The notes under the pieces are model-generated. The model saw only the letters and a list, made by a program, of their open reading frames with translations. It was not told the origin of the DNA and made no database searches. This document shows positions 24,917-32,576 of a DNA stretch of 64,000 bases, piece by piece (the stretch's first letter is position 1; each line of letters starts with the position of its first letter). The DNA lies in assembly GCF_030730865.1 (NCBI RefSeq), contig NZ_JAVALZ010000004.1, forward strand, positions 124,001 to 188,000. Direction: 5' to 3'. Made by a program: the position numbers and the translations under genes. Source of the DNA: Uliginosibacterium sp. 31-16 (GTDB taxonomy: Bacteria; Pseudomonadota; Gammaproteobacteria; Burkholderiales; Rhodocyclaceae).

Positions 24917-25012
24917 CAAACCGTTCGAGCCGAGTGACGCGAAGCGTCGTATCGAGGCCAGGACCTTGCCCTCGATACGCGCTCTGCGAGCGCACTCCGG
25001 CCGAACGGGTTG
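24917..25012. repeat. Inverted pair of a second repeat type between FKBP and ybaK
   Basis: The right arm (24970-25012) reads CCTCGATACGCGCTCTGCGA then GCGCACTCCGGCCGAACGGG; the left arm (24917-24957), on the opposite strand, reads CCTCGATACGACGCTTCGCG then TCACTCGGCTCGAACGG. The arms are about 40 bases, imperfectly matched, and separated by 12 bases, so the RNA could fold into a long hairpin. Each arm also has an internal dyad near its centre. REPIN-like in layout, unrelated to the other repeat family. Confidence 0.6.
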
Positions 25013-25016
25013 CGGC

Positions 25017-25727
25017 TTACTGAACGTCGAGAAGTTCCACTTCAAATACCAGCGTCGCATTCGGCGGAATCACGCCGCCGGCGCCGCGCGCGCCGTAGCC
25101 CAGCTCGGGCGGAATGATCAGCTTGCGCGTGCCGCCCACCTTCATGCCCTGCACGCCTTCGTCCCAGCCGGCGATGACGCGACGGCCGCCAAGCGGGAAG
25201 CTGAAGGGCTCGCCACGATCCTTGCTGGAGTCGAATTTCTCGCCGGTGGTGAGCCAGCCGGTGTAATGCACCGACACGTACTGACCTGCCTTGGCCAGCG
25301 CGCCCGTGCCGAAGATGCTGTCGTCGTAGGTCAGACCGGAGGCGGTGGTGACCGGATCGCGCATCGTCATGTCCAGCGCCGGCTCGATGCCGAGCAGCTC
25401 GACCTCGAAGACCAGCGTGGCATTCGGCGGAATCACGCCGCCCGCGCCTTCTTCGCCGTAGGCCAGATGCGAGGGAATCGTCAGCTTGCGCTTGCCGCCG
25501 ACCAGCATGCCCTGCACACCTTCGTCCCAGCCGGGAATCACGTGCCCACCGCCCAGCGGAAAGCCGAAGGGCTCGTCGCGATCGACGCTGGAATCGAATT
25601 TCTCGCCGGTGGTCAACCAGCCGGTGTAATGCACCTGCACGGAACGACCGGCCTGCGCCGCTTCGCCGTTGCCGACGACGAGGTCTTCATAGATCAGGCC
25701 GCTGGCCGTGGTGGTGGAATTGCTCAT
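25017..25727 (-). CDS. Double-domain FKBP-type peptidyl-prolyl isomerase
   Basis: 236-residue protein made of two FKBP domains (about residues 1-113 and 122-236). Each carries the same landmarks: [18 protein letters not shown] / [18 protein letters not shown], a GWDEGVQGM segment, and the terminal [19 protein letters not shown]. The near-identity of long blocks shows a rather recent internal duplication. No signal peptide, so the protein should be cytoplasmic. It accelerates proline isomerisation in protein folding. It lies 16 bases downstream of upp on the same strand. Confidence 0.93.
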   Translation of the reverse strand: MSNSTTTASGLIYEDLVVGNGEAAQAGRSVQVHYTGWLTTGEKFDSSVDRDEPFGFPLGGGHVIPGWDEGVQGMLVGGKRKLTIPSHLAYGEEGAGGVIPPNATLVFEVELLGIEPALDMTMRDPVTTASGLTYDDSIFGTGALAKAGQYVSVHYTGWLTTGEKFDSSKDRGEPFSFPLGGRRVIAGWDEGVQGMKVGGTRKLIIPPELGYGARGAGGVIPPNATLVFEVELLDVQ

Positions 25728-25743
25728 GTCGGGAATGTCCTTT

Positions 25744-26376
25744 TTATTTGGCCGTGGTGCCGAAAATCTTGTCCCCGGCGTCGCCGAGGCCCGGGATGAT
25801 ATAGCCGTTCTCGTTCAGATGGCTGTCGATGGCGGCCGTCCAGCAGCGCACATCGGGGTGAGCCTTGTTCAGTGCGGCAATGCCTTCGGGCGCGGCGACC
25901 AGCACCAGCGCACGAATGTCCTTGCAGCCGCGCCGCTTGAGCAGATCGACAGTGGCGATCATCGAGCCCGCCGTGGCGAGCATCGGATCGATGATCAGGG
26001 CGCAGCGTTCATCGAGATTGCCGACGAACTTCTCGAAATAGTTGATCGGTTCCAGCGTCTCTTCATTACGCGACAGACCGACCACGCTGATCTTGGCGCT
26101 GGGGATCATGTCCAGCACGCCATCCAGCATGCCCAGCCCGGCGCGCAGGATGGGCACCACGGTAACCTTCTTGCCCTTGATCTGCTGGATTTCGGTCGGG
26201 CCGCTCCAGCAATCGATCATGACCGGACCCAGTTCGAAATCGGCGGTGGCTTCATACGCCAGCAGGCGCGCCAGTTCGGCGGTCAGCTCGCGGAATTTCT
26301 TGGTGGAGATGTCGGCCTCACGCATGAGACCGATTTTGTGTTGCACGAGCGGGTGATTGACTGCGATGACGGGCAT
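25744..26376 (-). CDS. upp: Uracil phosphoribosyltransferase
   Basis: Salvage enzyme converting uracil and PRPP to UMP. The 210-residue protein has the family-specific start [39 protein letters not shown], the PRPP loop region ([15 protein letters not shown]) and the C-terminal [10 protein letters not shown]. Length and motifs are typical. First gene of the minus-strand run upp-FKBP-ybaK-yqaA. No uraA permease is adjacent. Confidence 0.97.
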   Translation of the reverse strand: MPVIAVNHPLVQHKIGLMREADISTKKFRELTAELARLLAYEATADFELGPVMIDCWSGPTEIQQIKGKKVTVVPILRAGLGMLDGVLDMIPSAKISVVGLSRNEETLEPINYFEKFVGNLDERCALIIDPMLATAGSMIATVDLLKRRGCKDIRALVLVAAPEGIAALNKAHPDVRCWTAAIDSHLNENGYIIPGLGDAGDKIFGTTAK

Positions 26377-26419
26377 GACGTGCTTCCTTGTGCGCCAGGG
26401 CGAAGTTGCGATGGGCGAA

Positions 26420-26878
26420 TTATGCCTGTCCGGCGCCCGGCTTGCCTGCCAACTCCTGCATCACTTGCCGCCACGCAAGCTCGGCGGCCTCGCCCTGCCC
26501 GGCAAAAATGCTCGCCAGCAGCTCGCGCTGGGTCTGCGACAGCCGCGCTTCGAGCGCCGCTCCCTCGGCACTGAGCGACAGGCAGCGCGCGCGCCCGTCG
26601 CTGGCGTCTGCCGCGACCACCACCAGCCCGAGTTCGACCAGCTGCTTGAGCGGCGCATGCAGGGCCTGCTTGCTGACCCCCAACGTGCTGAGCAGTTCAT
26701 TGACCCGCTGCCCGGGACGACGCGCCACGAAATACAGGATGCGGTGATGCACGCGCGCCAGCCCGCGCTCGGCAAGGATGGCGTCTGGCTGCGCAGTGAA
26801 GGCCCGGTAAGCGTAGAAGAAGACTTCGATCGCCGCATGGAGCGAGGCTTCGCGTGAGGAGGAATTTTGGTCAAGCAT
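26420..26878 (-). CDS. MarR family transcriptional regulator
   Basis: 152-residue winged-helix regulator. The DNA-binding domain is visible as [28 protein letters not shown] followed by the wing [17 protein letters not shown], matching MarR. It is divergent from an aminotransferase gene with only 62 bases between starts. That space holds overlapping promoters and TTGAC/GTCAA half sites, so it probably represses both genes; this is inference. The inducer is unknown. Confidence 0.87.
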   Translation of the reverse strand: MLDQNSSSREASLHAAIEVFFYAYRAFTAQPDAILAERGLARVHHRILYFVARRPGQRVNELLSTLGVSKQALHAPLKQLVELGLVVVAADASDGRARCLSLSAEGAALEARLSQTQRELLASIFAGQGEAAELAWRQVMQELAGKPGAGQA

Positions 26879-26924
26879 GTTGACTTTTATAAATCACGCG
26901 CGCATATTGGTCAACACATTTGAC
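26870..26924. promoter_or_regulatory. Face-to-face divergent promoters and candidate MarR operator
   Basis: Plus strand: TTGACT (26880-26885), 17-base spacer, CATATT (26903-26908), towards the aminotransferase. Minus strand: TTGACC (26909-26914), 17-base spacer, TATAAA (26886-26891), towards the MarR gene. The two -35 boxes are themselves the arms of GTTGAC / GTCAAC, and further TTGAC/GTCAA copies flank them (near 26872 and 26920). A dimeric repressor here would block both. Confidence 0.68.
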
Positions 26925-26940
26925 GTAAATCGACACCGCC

Positions 26941-28143
26941 ATGAGCTCTCCTGATTTGCAGCTTGCCCGCCGCACCGAACGCCTGAAGTCTTCTCTGGTG
27001 CGCGACATCCTTGCCGCCGCCGCCCGCCCCGGCATGATCTCTTTCGCGGGCGGGCTGCCCGCCGCCGACCTGATGCCGCAACTGCCGCTGGAAGCCACGG
27101 CAGCGCCGGCACTTTACCAGTACGGCACCAGCGAAGGCGAGCCAGCCTTCCGCACCGCGGTTGCGCACTGGATCGGGGAGACCGGCCTGCAGGTGACACC
27201 CGACCAGGTGCTGGCCCTGGCCGGCTCGCAGCAGGGGCTGGATTTTGCCGCCAAGCTGCTCATCGACGAAGGCACGCCGCTGCTCTGCGAAGGCCCGACC
27301 TATGTCGCCGCGCTGCAGGTATTCCAGCTTTTCGGGGCCGACATCGTGTGCGCACCGCTCGGCGCCGAAGGCCCCGATCTGGTCGCGCTCGAACACCTGC
27401 TGGCAACCAAACGTCCGCGCGCCGCCTACCTCATTCCCTGCTTCCAGAATCCGGGCGGCGCCTGCTACAGCGCCGCCGCCCGCGTCGCCGTGGCCGAACT
27501 GTTCGACCGCTACAACGTCATCCTGATCGAAGATGAGCCCTACCGCAGCGTGGCGCTGGATGTGGATCACCCGATGACGCCGATCTGCTCGCTGCTCAAG
27601 CGCGCGCCGTGGATCTATCTGGGCAGTTTTTCAAAGATCCTGTGGCCGGGCTGGCGCATGGGTTTCCTCGCCGCCCACCCGGCGCTGATGCCGCATCTGG
27701 TGCGCCTGAAGCAGGCGGCCGATCTGCACACGCAGCGCCCCGGTCAGGCCGCCGTGGCGCACTGGCTCAACAGCGACACGCGCGGCCGGGATCTGGAACG
27801 ATTGCGCGCCGGCTATCGCGTGCGCCGCGACGCCATGCAAGCGGCACTGGAGCGCCACTTCGGCGCCATTGCCGACTGGCAGATGCCGCGCGGCGGGCTG
27901 TTCTTCTGGCTGAAGCTGCGCGGTGAACTGCAGGCCACCCGTGCCATGCTCGACCGGGCGCTGGAGCAAGGCGTGGCCTTCATGCCCGGCGAAGCCTTTT
28001 TCGCCCAGCCCGCCGAAGGTCACCAGTACCTGCGCCTGAACTACAGCCGCGCCACACCGGAGGAGATGGAAAGCGGGCTGGCCACGCTGGCACGGTGCAT
28101 CCGTACTGCACAGGACCTGCAGAGCCGCCCCCAGCCTGCCTGA
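26941..28143 (+). CDS. PLP-dependent class I/II aminotransferase (2-aminoadipate/multi-substrate type)
   Basis: 400-residue aminotransferase of the MocR-like/LysN (Aro8) subgroup without a DNA-binding domain. Signs: MISFAGGLPAADLMP at the start, GSQQGLDFAAKLLIDEGTP, YLIPCFQNPGG, the PLP-binding YLGSFSKILWPGWRMG (Lys in SFSK) and FFWLKLRGE. Relatives act on 2-aminoadipate, aromatic or branched-chain amino acids; the substrate is not determined. Divergently transcribed from a MarR regulator that probably controls it. Interspersed repeats start 3 bases after the stop. Confidence 0.88.
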   Translation: MSSPDLQLARRTERLKSSLVRDILAAAARPGMISFAGGLPAADLMPQLPLEATAAPALYQYGTSEGEPAFRTAVAHWIGETGLQVTPDQVLALAGSQQGLDFAAKLLIDEGTPLLCEGPTYVAALQVFQLFGADIVCAPLGAEGPDLVALEHLLATKRPRAAYLIPCFQNPGGACYSAAARVAVAELFDRYNVILIEDEPYRSVALDVDHPMTPICSLLKRAPWIYLGSFSKILWPGWRMGFLAAHPALMPHLVRLKQAADLHTQRPGQAAVAHWLNSDTRGRDLERLRAGYRVRRDAMQAALERHFGAIADWQMPRGGLFFWLKLRGELQATRAMLDRALEQGVAFMPGEAFFAQPAEGHQYLRLNYSRATPEEMESGLATLARCIRTAQDLQSRPQPA

Positions 28144-28146
28144 GCA

Positions 28147-28237
28147 GCCAACCTGCCCGGAGAGGCTTGTCGCGCGCCAATCTTCAGGCAGGCATGCTGT
28201 AAACGTCCGCCAGACAAGGCTCTCCGGCATGCCTGCC
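28147..28237. repeat. Interspersed repeat pair, head-to-head, best-preserved copy
   Basis: Reverse unit 28147-28186 (40 bases), core GGCAGGCATGC (28187-28197), forward unit 28198-28237 (40 bases, ending GGCTCTCCGGCATGCCTGCC). Arms CCGGAGAGGCTTGTC and GACAAGGCTCTCCGG pair with one mismatch, and the core pairs perfectly with the forward tail GCATGCCTGCC, so two alternative hairpins are possible. It begins 3 bases after the aminotransferase stop. Confidence 0.7.
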
Positions 28238-28245
28238 GCGGATGG

Positions 28246-28275
28246 AAAAAAGCCGATCCTGTGATCGGCTTTTTT
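28246..28275. terminator. Bidirectional terminator between aminotransferase and the 116-residue gene
   Basis: Perfect 13-base inverted repeat AAAAAAGCCGATC / GATCGGCTTTTTT with a CTGT loop. Serves the plus-strand aminotransferase and the convergent minus-strand gene. Confidence 0.93.
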
Positions 28276-28298
28276 CTGGTTGGCGGTTTCTTGCCGGA

Positions 28299-28649
28299 CT
28301 ATTTCTGCGCTGCGCCGGGATCAAACTCCAGATCATTCGCGGAGCGGGTCTGACGGCTGTCGCCATCCTCTTCGATCATGTCGGTCCAGGTATCCACGGT
28401 GCGGGGCTGGGGTGGCAACAGTGAACGGTACCAGGTGCGCAGGTTCAGGATCTCGGTCAGAACCGGCTGCGGAAAGCCTTGGCGCCCCTCCCGGTCGGTC
28501 AGCATCAGTTCCTGGAAATACGGCTCGATCTCCGGAGAACCCCACAACTGCACGATCCGGTCCACGATCCGCGGGTAGGACGCCATCAACTGGCGTGGGT
28601 AGAAGGCGGCGGGTGCGTCTTTCAGCTTTGCGGTCAATGCATCACTCAT
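28299..28649 (-). CDS. Unrecognised conserved-looking 116-residue protein
   Basis: Cytoplasmic protein I cannot name. It begins MSDALTAKLKDAPAAFYPRQ and continues with LMASYPRIVDRIVQLWGSPE, a FQELMLTDREGRQGFPQPV block, and LNLRTWYRSLLPPQP, ending in an acidic tail. The composition is that of a well-folded small protein. AAGGAG lies 8 bases before the ATG at 28649. Placed between rlmB and a bidirectional terminator; it has its own start gap of 150 bases after rlmB, so co-transcription with rnr-rlmB is likely but unproven. Confidence 0.72.
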   Translation of the reverse strand: MSDALTAKLKDAPAAFYPRQLMASYPRIVDRIVQLWGSPEIEPYFQELMLTDREGRQGFPQPVLTEILNLRTWYRSLLPPQPRTVDTWTDMIEEDGDSRQTRSANDLEFDPGAAQK

Positions 28650-28800
28650 GTTGCATCTCCTTGCGTCTGTGACATACATGCAGCGGTCGCGCCGGCGGCG
28701 CTTTGGGCGCAGTGTACGGAGGCGCAATCACCGCGCCCGAACCCTGCAGACAGCGCACTGATCATACTCGCGCGCCATCCAGCACGGCCAGCGCCGTCAG

Positions 28801-29538
28801 TCACCCCGCGCGCTGGCGGCGCGCCTCGAACAGACAGAGGCCCGAAGCCACCGACACATTGAGGCTCTCCACCGAACCCAGCATCGGAATCTTGGCCAGC
28901 TCGTCGCAGGTCTCGCGCGTCAGGCGGCGCAGGCCATCCCCCTCGGCCCCCAGCACCCAGGCCGTCGGCACCTTCTGGTCGATCTCGTAGATCGTCTTGG
29001 TGGCTTCACCGGCCGCGCCAACACACCACACGCCGGCGTCCTGCAACTCGCGCAGGGTACGCGCCAGATTGGTCACGACGATGTAAGGCACCGTATCGGC
29101 GGCACCACTGGCAACCTTCATGGCCGTGGCATTCAGGCCCACGGCGCGATCCTTGGGGGCGATCACGGCATGCACCCCCGCCGCATCAGCCACCCGCAGA
29201 CAGGCGCCGAGGTTGTGCGGGTCCTGAATGCCATCAAGCACCAGAAACAACGCATTTTCGGTCAGGTCTTCGAGGAGGTCCGACAGGTGCAGCACCTTGT
29301 GGCGCGGGTCGATCTTGGCGACCACGCCCTGATGCCGCGAAGTGCCGGCCATGCCGTCCAGACGCGCCGTGTCGGTCGGCATGATGCGCACGCCGGCGGC
29401 CTCGGCCTTGCTCAGCAGATCACGGGCGCGCGCATCGCCACGCTGGGCGGCGACGTGCAGTTCGAGGATGGCGTCCGGGTCGTGCTTGAGTTTGGCAGCA
29501 ACGGCATGAAAGCCATGAATGAAACGGGTCTCAGCCAC
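28801..29538 (-). CDS. rlmB: 23S rRNA (guanosine-2'-O-)-methyltransferase RlmB
   Basis: SpoU-type (SPOUT, knotted) methyltransferase that modifies G2251 of 23S rRNA. The 245-residue protein has an N-terminal substrate-binding domain (FIHGFHAVAAKLKHDPDAI), then LVLDGIQDPHNLGACLRVAD (motif 1), VLGAEGDGLRRLTRETCD (motif 2) and SLNVSVASGLCLFEARRQR (motif 3). It starts at a GTG (29538) and overlaps the end of rnr by 8 bases, as in other proteobacteria. Coupled translation is likely. Confidence 0.95.
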   Translation of the reverse strand: MAETRFIHGFHAVAAKLKHDPDAILELHVAAQRGDARARDLLSKAEAAGVRIMPTDTARLDGMAGTSRHQGVVAKIDPRHKVLHLSDLLEDLTENALFLVLDGIQDPHNLGACLRVADAAGVHAVIAPKDRAVGLNATAMKVASGAADTVPYIVVTNLARTLRELQDAGVWCVGAAGEATKTIYEIDQKVPTAWVLGAEGDGLRRLTRETCDELAKIPMLGSVESLNVSVASGLCLFEARRQRAG

Positions 29539-32308
29539 GCGGGCTTCCTTTCTTCTTCGATCCAGAGGCAGCGCCGCGAGCGGCGCCGGTATTGGTTTTT
29601 CGGGCAGGCTTGCTGGCCGATGAGGCTACGCGCGGCTTTCCAGACACCTTACCTGCAGAGGCAGGCGCAGCGCCACTCTTTGGCACGCTCTTGCCGGAAC
29701 CACCCAGCAAAGCCGCCTTGACGGTTTCGCGCGGCGAGCCTTTGGCCGGCACGCCGGCCAGATCGCGCCAGCTCACCGGCTCGTCTTCGCCAAAACTGGC
29801 GGCCGGCGCCGGGCGCTTGCTTTCGCGTAATGCCGGCTTTGCGACTTCGCGTGGAGTTTCACGCACCACGGCACGCGGTATTTCACGAGACCCCGCACGC
29901 GATGTCTCACGCCGCGGTTCGCGCTGACTGTCGCGTGCGGTCTTGCCCACACGTTCCGTCGGCCGCGCCCCGCCGGAGACGAGCTTGAAGTCGATCTTGC
30001 GCGACTCCAGATCTACCCGCACCAATTGCACGCTCACACGATCCGAGAGACGGAATTGCTGACCTGTGCGCTCACCGACCAGCGCATGACGAGCCTCGTC
30101 GAAGTGGAAATAGTCCGCGCCCAGATCGGAAATATGCACCAAGCCTTCGACGAACAAATCATCAAGGGTCACGAAGATACCAAAAGACGCGACCGAGGTG
30201 ACGATTCCGGCGTACTGATCGCCTACGCGGTCCTGCATGTAGAAACACTTGAGCCAGGTTTCCACGTCGCGGCTCGCTTCGTCGGCACGGCGCTCGGTCT
30301 GCGAGCAATGCACCCCGATGTCTTCCCAGATGCCGTTCTTGGCGGCAGACGCTGCATGCTTGACACTGGCTTCACGCGCAGCCTTTTCGCGGGCCTCGTT
30401 GGGCTTGGCGCCGCCCTTGCGTCGGCGCGTATCCTTGAGCAGCTCGACGGGCCCGGCACTCGGCTCATAGCGCGTTTTGGTGAGCACCGCCTTGATCGCC
30501 CGGTGCACCAGCAGGTCAGGGTAGCGCCGGATCGGTGAGGTGAAGTGGGTGTAAGCCTCGTAGGCCAGACCGAAGTGACCGACGTTCTCCGGGCTGTACA
30601 CGGCCTGCTGCATGGAGCGCAGCATCACCGTCTGGATCAGCTGGGCGTCCGGCCGATCCTTGATCTTGTCGACGACCTTGGCGAAATCGGCCGCCCGCGG
30701 CGAGTCACCGCCGCCCAGCCCCAAGCCGAACTCGGCGAGGAATTCACGCAGTTTGCCTAGCTTGTCGGCGGACGGACCTTCATGCACACGGTACAGCGAA
30801 GGCTGCTTGTGCTTCTGCAGGAATTCGGAGGCGCACACGTTGGCTGCCAGCATGCACTCCTCGATCAGGCGGTGCGCGTCGTTGCGGCGCTCCGGCACGA
30901 TGCGCTCGATCTTGCCGTCGTCGCCAAAGACCATCTTGGTCTCGACCGTCTCGAACTCGATGGCGCCGCGCTTGGCGCGCGCCTTGAGCAGGATGCGGAA
31001 CAGCACGTCGAGGTTTTCCAGATGCGGCAGCAGGGCTGCGTGCTCGGCGCGCAAGGTGTCGTCGAGCTGCCCTTCTTCGTTACCGTACAGCATCGCTGCG
31101 ACCTTGTTATAGGTCAGGCGCGCGTGCGAGAACATCACGCCGGGATAGAAACGGTAGGCCTTGATCTCGCCGGATACGTTGATCGACATGTCGCAGACCA
31201 TGCACAGGCGCTCGACCTGCGGGTTCAGCGAACACAAGCCGTTGGAGAGCTTCTCCGGCAACATCGGAATCACCCGGCGCGGGAAATACACCGAGTTGCC
31301 GCGCGCGAGACCTTCGGCCTCCAGCGCGCTACCAGGCGTTACGTAGTGACTCACGTCAGCAATCGCCACGATCAGGCGATAGCCCTTGCCCTGCTTCTCG
31401 CAGAACACCGCGTCATCGAAATCCTTGGCGGTCTCGCCATCGATGGTCACCAGCGGCAGCGAGCGGATGTCTTCGCGCCCCGGCGTCCAGTCTTTCTTGC
31501 GCACCACATCGGGCAGCTTCTTGGCTTCAGCCTTCACTTCGTCCGAGAACTCGAAGGGCAGATCATGTTTGCGCAACGCGATCTCGATTTCCATACCGTC
31601 GTCGGCGTAGTTACCCAGGGTCTCGACGATCTGGCCGATCGGCTGGCTATGCTGAGTGGGTTGCTGCAGCAATTCGACCGTGACGACCTGTCCGGCCTTG
31701 GGCTTGGTTTTGCCTCCCGGCGCCAGCAGGATGCCCTGACTGATGCGCCGGTTCTCCGGCAGCACCATCGCCACGCCGGCCTCCACCGTGACGCGACCAA
31801 CCACGCTGGTATTCGCCCGTTCCAACACCTCGATGACCTTGGCTTCGCGGCGCCCGCGCTGATCGACGCCCACGGCGCGCACCAGCGCACGGTCGCCGTG
31901 CAGCACTTCACGCATCGCACGCGGGCCGAGGAACAGGTCTTCCGAGCCATCATCCGGCACGAGAAAGCCGAAGCCGTCTGGATGGCCTTCGACACGTCCC
32001 GCAATGAGGTCAGCCTTGTCCGGCAGGATGTAGCTGCCGCGCCGATTGCGCATGAGCTGACCGGCACGCTCCATGGCGCCGAGACGACGCGCAAAGTGTT
32101 CATCTTCTTCCGCACGAATATCCAGCTCACCCGCCAGCTCTTCCGCACTCAGCGGGCAGCCTGCGTCTTCCAGAATCTGCTGGATGTATTCGCGCGAAGG
32201 CAGGGGGAATTCATACTTCTCTGCTTCGCGCTCAAAGAACGGATCGGCACGACGGATTTTCGACACGCGTGGTTTTTTCATTTTCTTCTGTTGTGGTACT
32301 TGACTCAT
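29531..32308 (-). CDS. rnr: Ribonuclease R
   Basis: Processive 3'-5' exoribonuclease of 925 residues able to degrade structured RNA. Order of domains: helix-turn-helix start, two cold-shock domains, RNB catalytic domain (TIDGETAKDFDDAVFCEKQG with the catalytic acidic cluster; HYVTPGSALEAEG; FPRRVIPMLPEKLSNGLCSL; HFTSPIRRYPDLLVHRAI) and an S1 domain (GIVTSVASFGIFVTLDDLFVEG). The last 150 residues are a basic, low-complexity tail rich in R, P, E, K and S with AREIPRAV/RETPREV-like repeats, longer than in E. coli. ATG at 32308; AAGGAC lies just upstream. Operon rnr-rlmB. Confidence 0.97.
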   Translation of the reverse strand: MSQVPQQKKMKKPRVSKIRRADPFFEREAEKYEFPLPSREYIQQILEDAGCPLSAEELAGELDIRAEEDEHFARRLGAMERAGQLMRNRRGSYILPDKADLIAGRVEGHPDGFGFLVPDDGSEDLFLGPRAMREVLHGDRALVRAVGVDQRGRREAKVIEVLERANTSVVGRVTVEAGVAMVLPENRRISQGILLAPGGKTKPKAGQVVTVELLQQPTQHSQPIGQIVETLGNYADDGMEIEIALRKHDLPFEFSDEVKAEAKKLPDVVRKKDWTPGREDIRSLPLVTIDGETAKDFDDAVFCEKQGKGYRLIVAIADVSHYVTPGSALEAEGLARGNSVYFPRRVIPMLPEKLSNGLCSLNPQVERLCMVCDMSINVSGEIKAYRFYPGVMFSHARLTYNKVAAMLYGNEEGQLDDTLRAEHAALLPHLENLDVLFRILLKARAKRGAIEFETVETKMVFGDDGKIERIVPERRNDAHRLIEECMLAANVCASEFLQKHKQPSLYRVHEGPSADKLGKLREFLAEFGLGLGGGDSPRAADFAKVVDKIKDRPDAQLIQTVMLRSMQQAVYSPENVGHFGLAYEAYTHFTSPIRRYPDLLVHRAIKAVLTKTRYEPSAGPVELLKDTRRRKGGAKPNEAREKAAREASVKHAASAAKNGIWEDIGVHCSQTERRADEASRDVETWLKCFYMQDRVGDQYAGIVTSVASFGIFVTLDDLFVEGLVHISDLGADYFHFDEARHALVGERTGQQFRLSDRVSVQLVRVDLESRKIDFKLVSGGARPTERVGKTARDSQREPRRETSRAGSREIPRAVVRETPREVAKPALRESKRPAPAASFGEDEPVSWRDLAGVPAKGSPRETVKAALLGGSGKSVPKSGAAPASAGKVSGKPRVASSASKPARKTNTGAARGAASGSKKKGSPRG

Positions 32309-32327
32309 TGTTCTTAGTCCTTATAAT
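32300..32327 (+). promoter_or_regulatory. Promoter of tRNA-Leu
   Basis: TTGACT (32300-32305), 16-base spacer, TATAAT (32322-32327), followed by a GC-rich CCGGTCTC segment like a stringent discriminator. Transcription would start near 32334, 26 bases before the tRNA. The -35 overlaps the first codon of the divergent rnr gene. Confidence 0.8.
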
Positions 32328-32359
32328 GCCGGTCTCACGTCGCAACTGCAGCGTGAATT

Positions 32360-32444
32360 GCCCAGGTGGCGAAATTGGTAGACGCGCTAGTTTCAGGTAC
32401 TAGTGCCGCAAGGTGTGGAGGTTCGAGTCCTCTCCTGGGCACCA
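32360..32444 (+). tRNA. tRNA-Leu (anticodon CAG)
   Basis: 85-base class II tRNA. The acceptor stem GCCCAGG pairs with CCTGGGC, the anticodon loop TTCAGGT gives CAG (reads CUG), there is a long variable arm, the T-arm has GGTTCGAGTCC, and CCA is encoded. Position and structure are unambiguous. It is followed 10 bases later by a strong terminator, so it is a single-gene transcript. Confidence 0.98.
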
Positions 32445-32454
32445 AATTCGGGGG

Positions 32455-32484
32455 AAAAGCCAAGTCTTTTGACTTGGCTTTTTT
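32455..32484 (+). terminator. Terminator of tRNA-Leu
   Basis: Stem AAGCCAAGTC / GACTTGGCTT with a TTTT loop, flanked by A and T runs (TTTTTTCTTTT after it). Confidence 0.95.
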
Positions 32485-32545
32485 CTTTTCTGCTTTTGCT
32501 GTTCGTTTCAATCAACTTTTGATTCTGCGACAGGGATATAAAAGG

Positions 32546-32573
32546 TGAAAGGCCGGCTTACGCCGGCCTTTTT
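32546..32573. terminator. Terminator downstream of purA
   Basis: Perfect 10-base stem AAAGGCCGGC / GCCGGCCTTT with TTAC loop just 3-4 bases after the purA stop (minus strand) and close to the end of the tRNA region on the plus strand. A/T flanks on both sides allow bidirectional use. Confidence 0.88.
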
Positions 32574-32576
32574 GCA

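Noticed and set aside
30782-32317. Plus-strand open frame of about 510 codons
   Set aside because: Antisense to rnr, whose domains are unambiguous; the frame has no recognisable motif.
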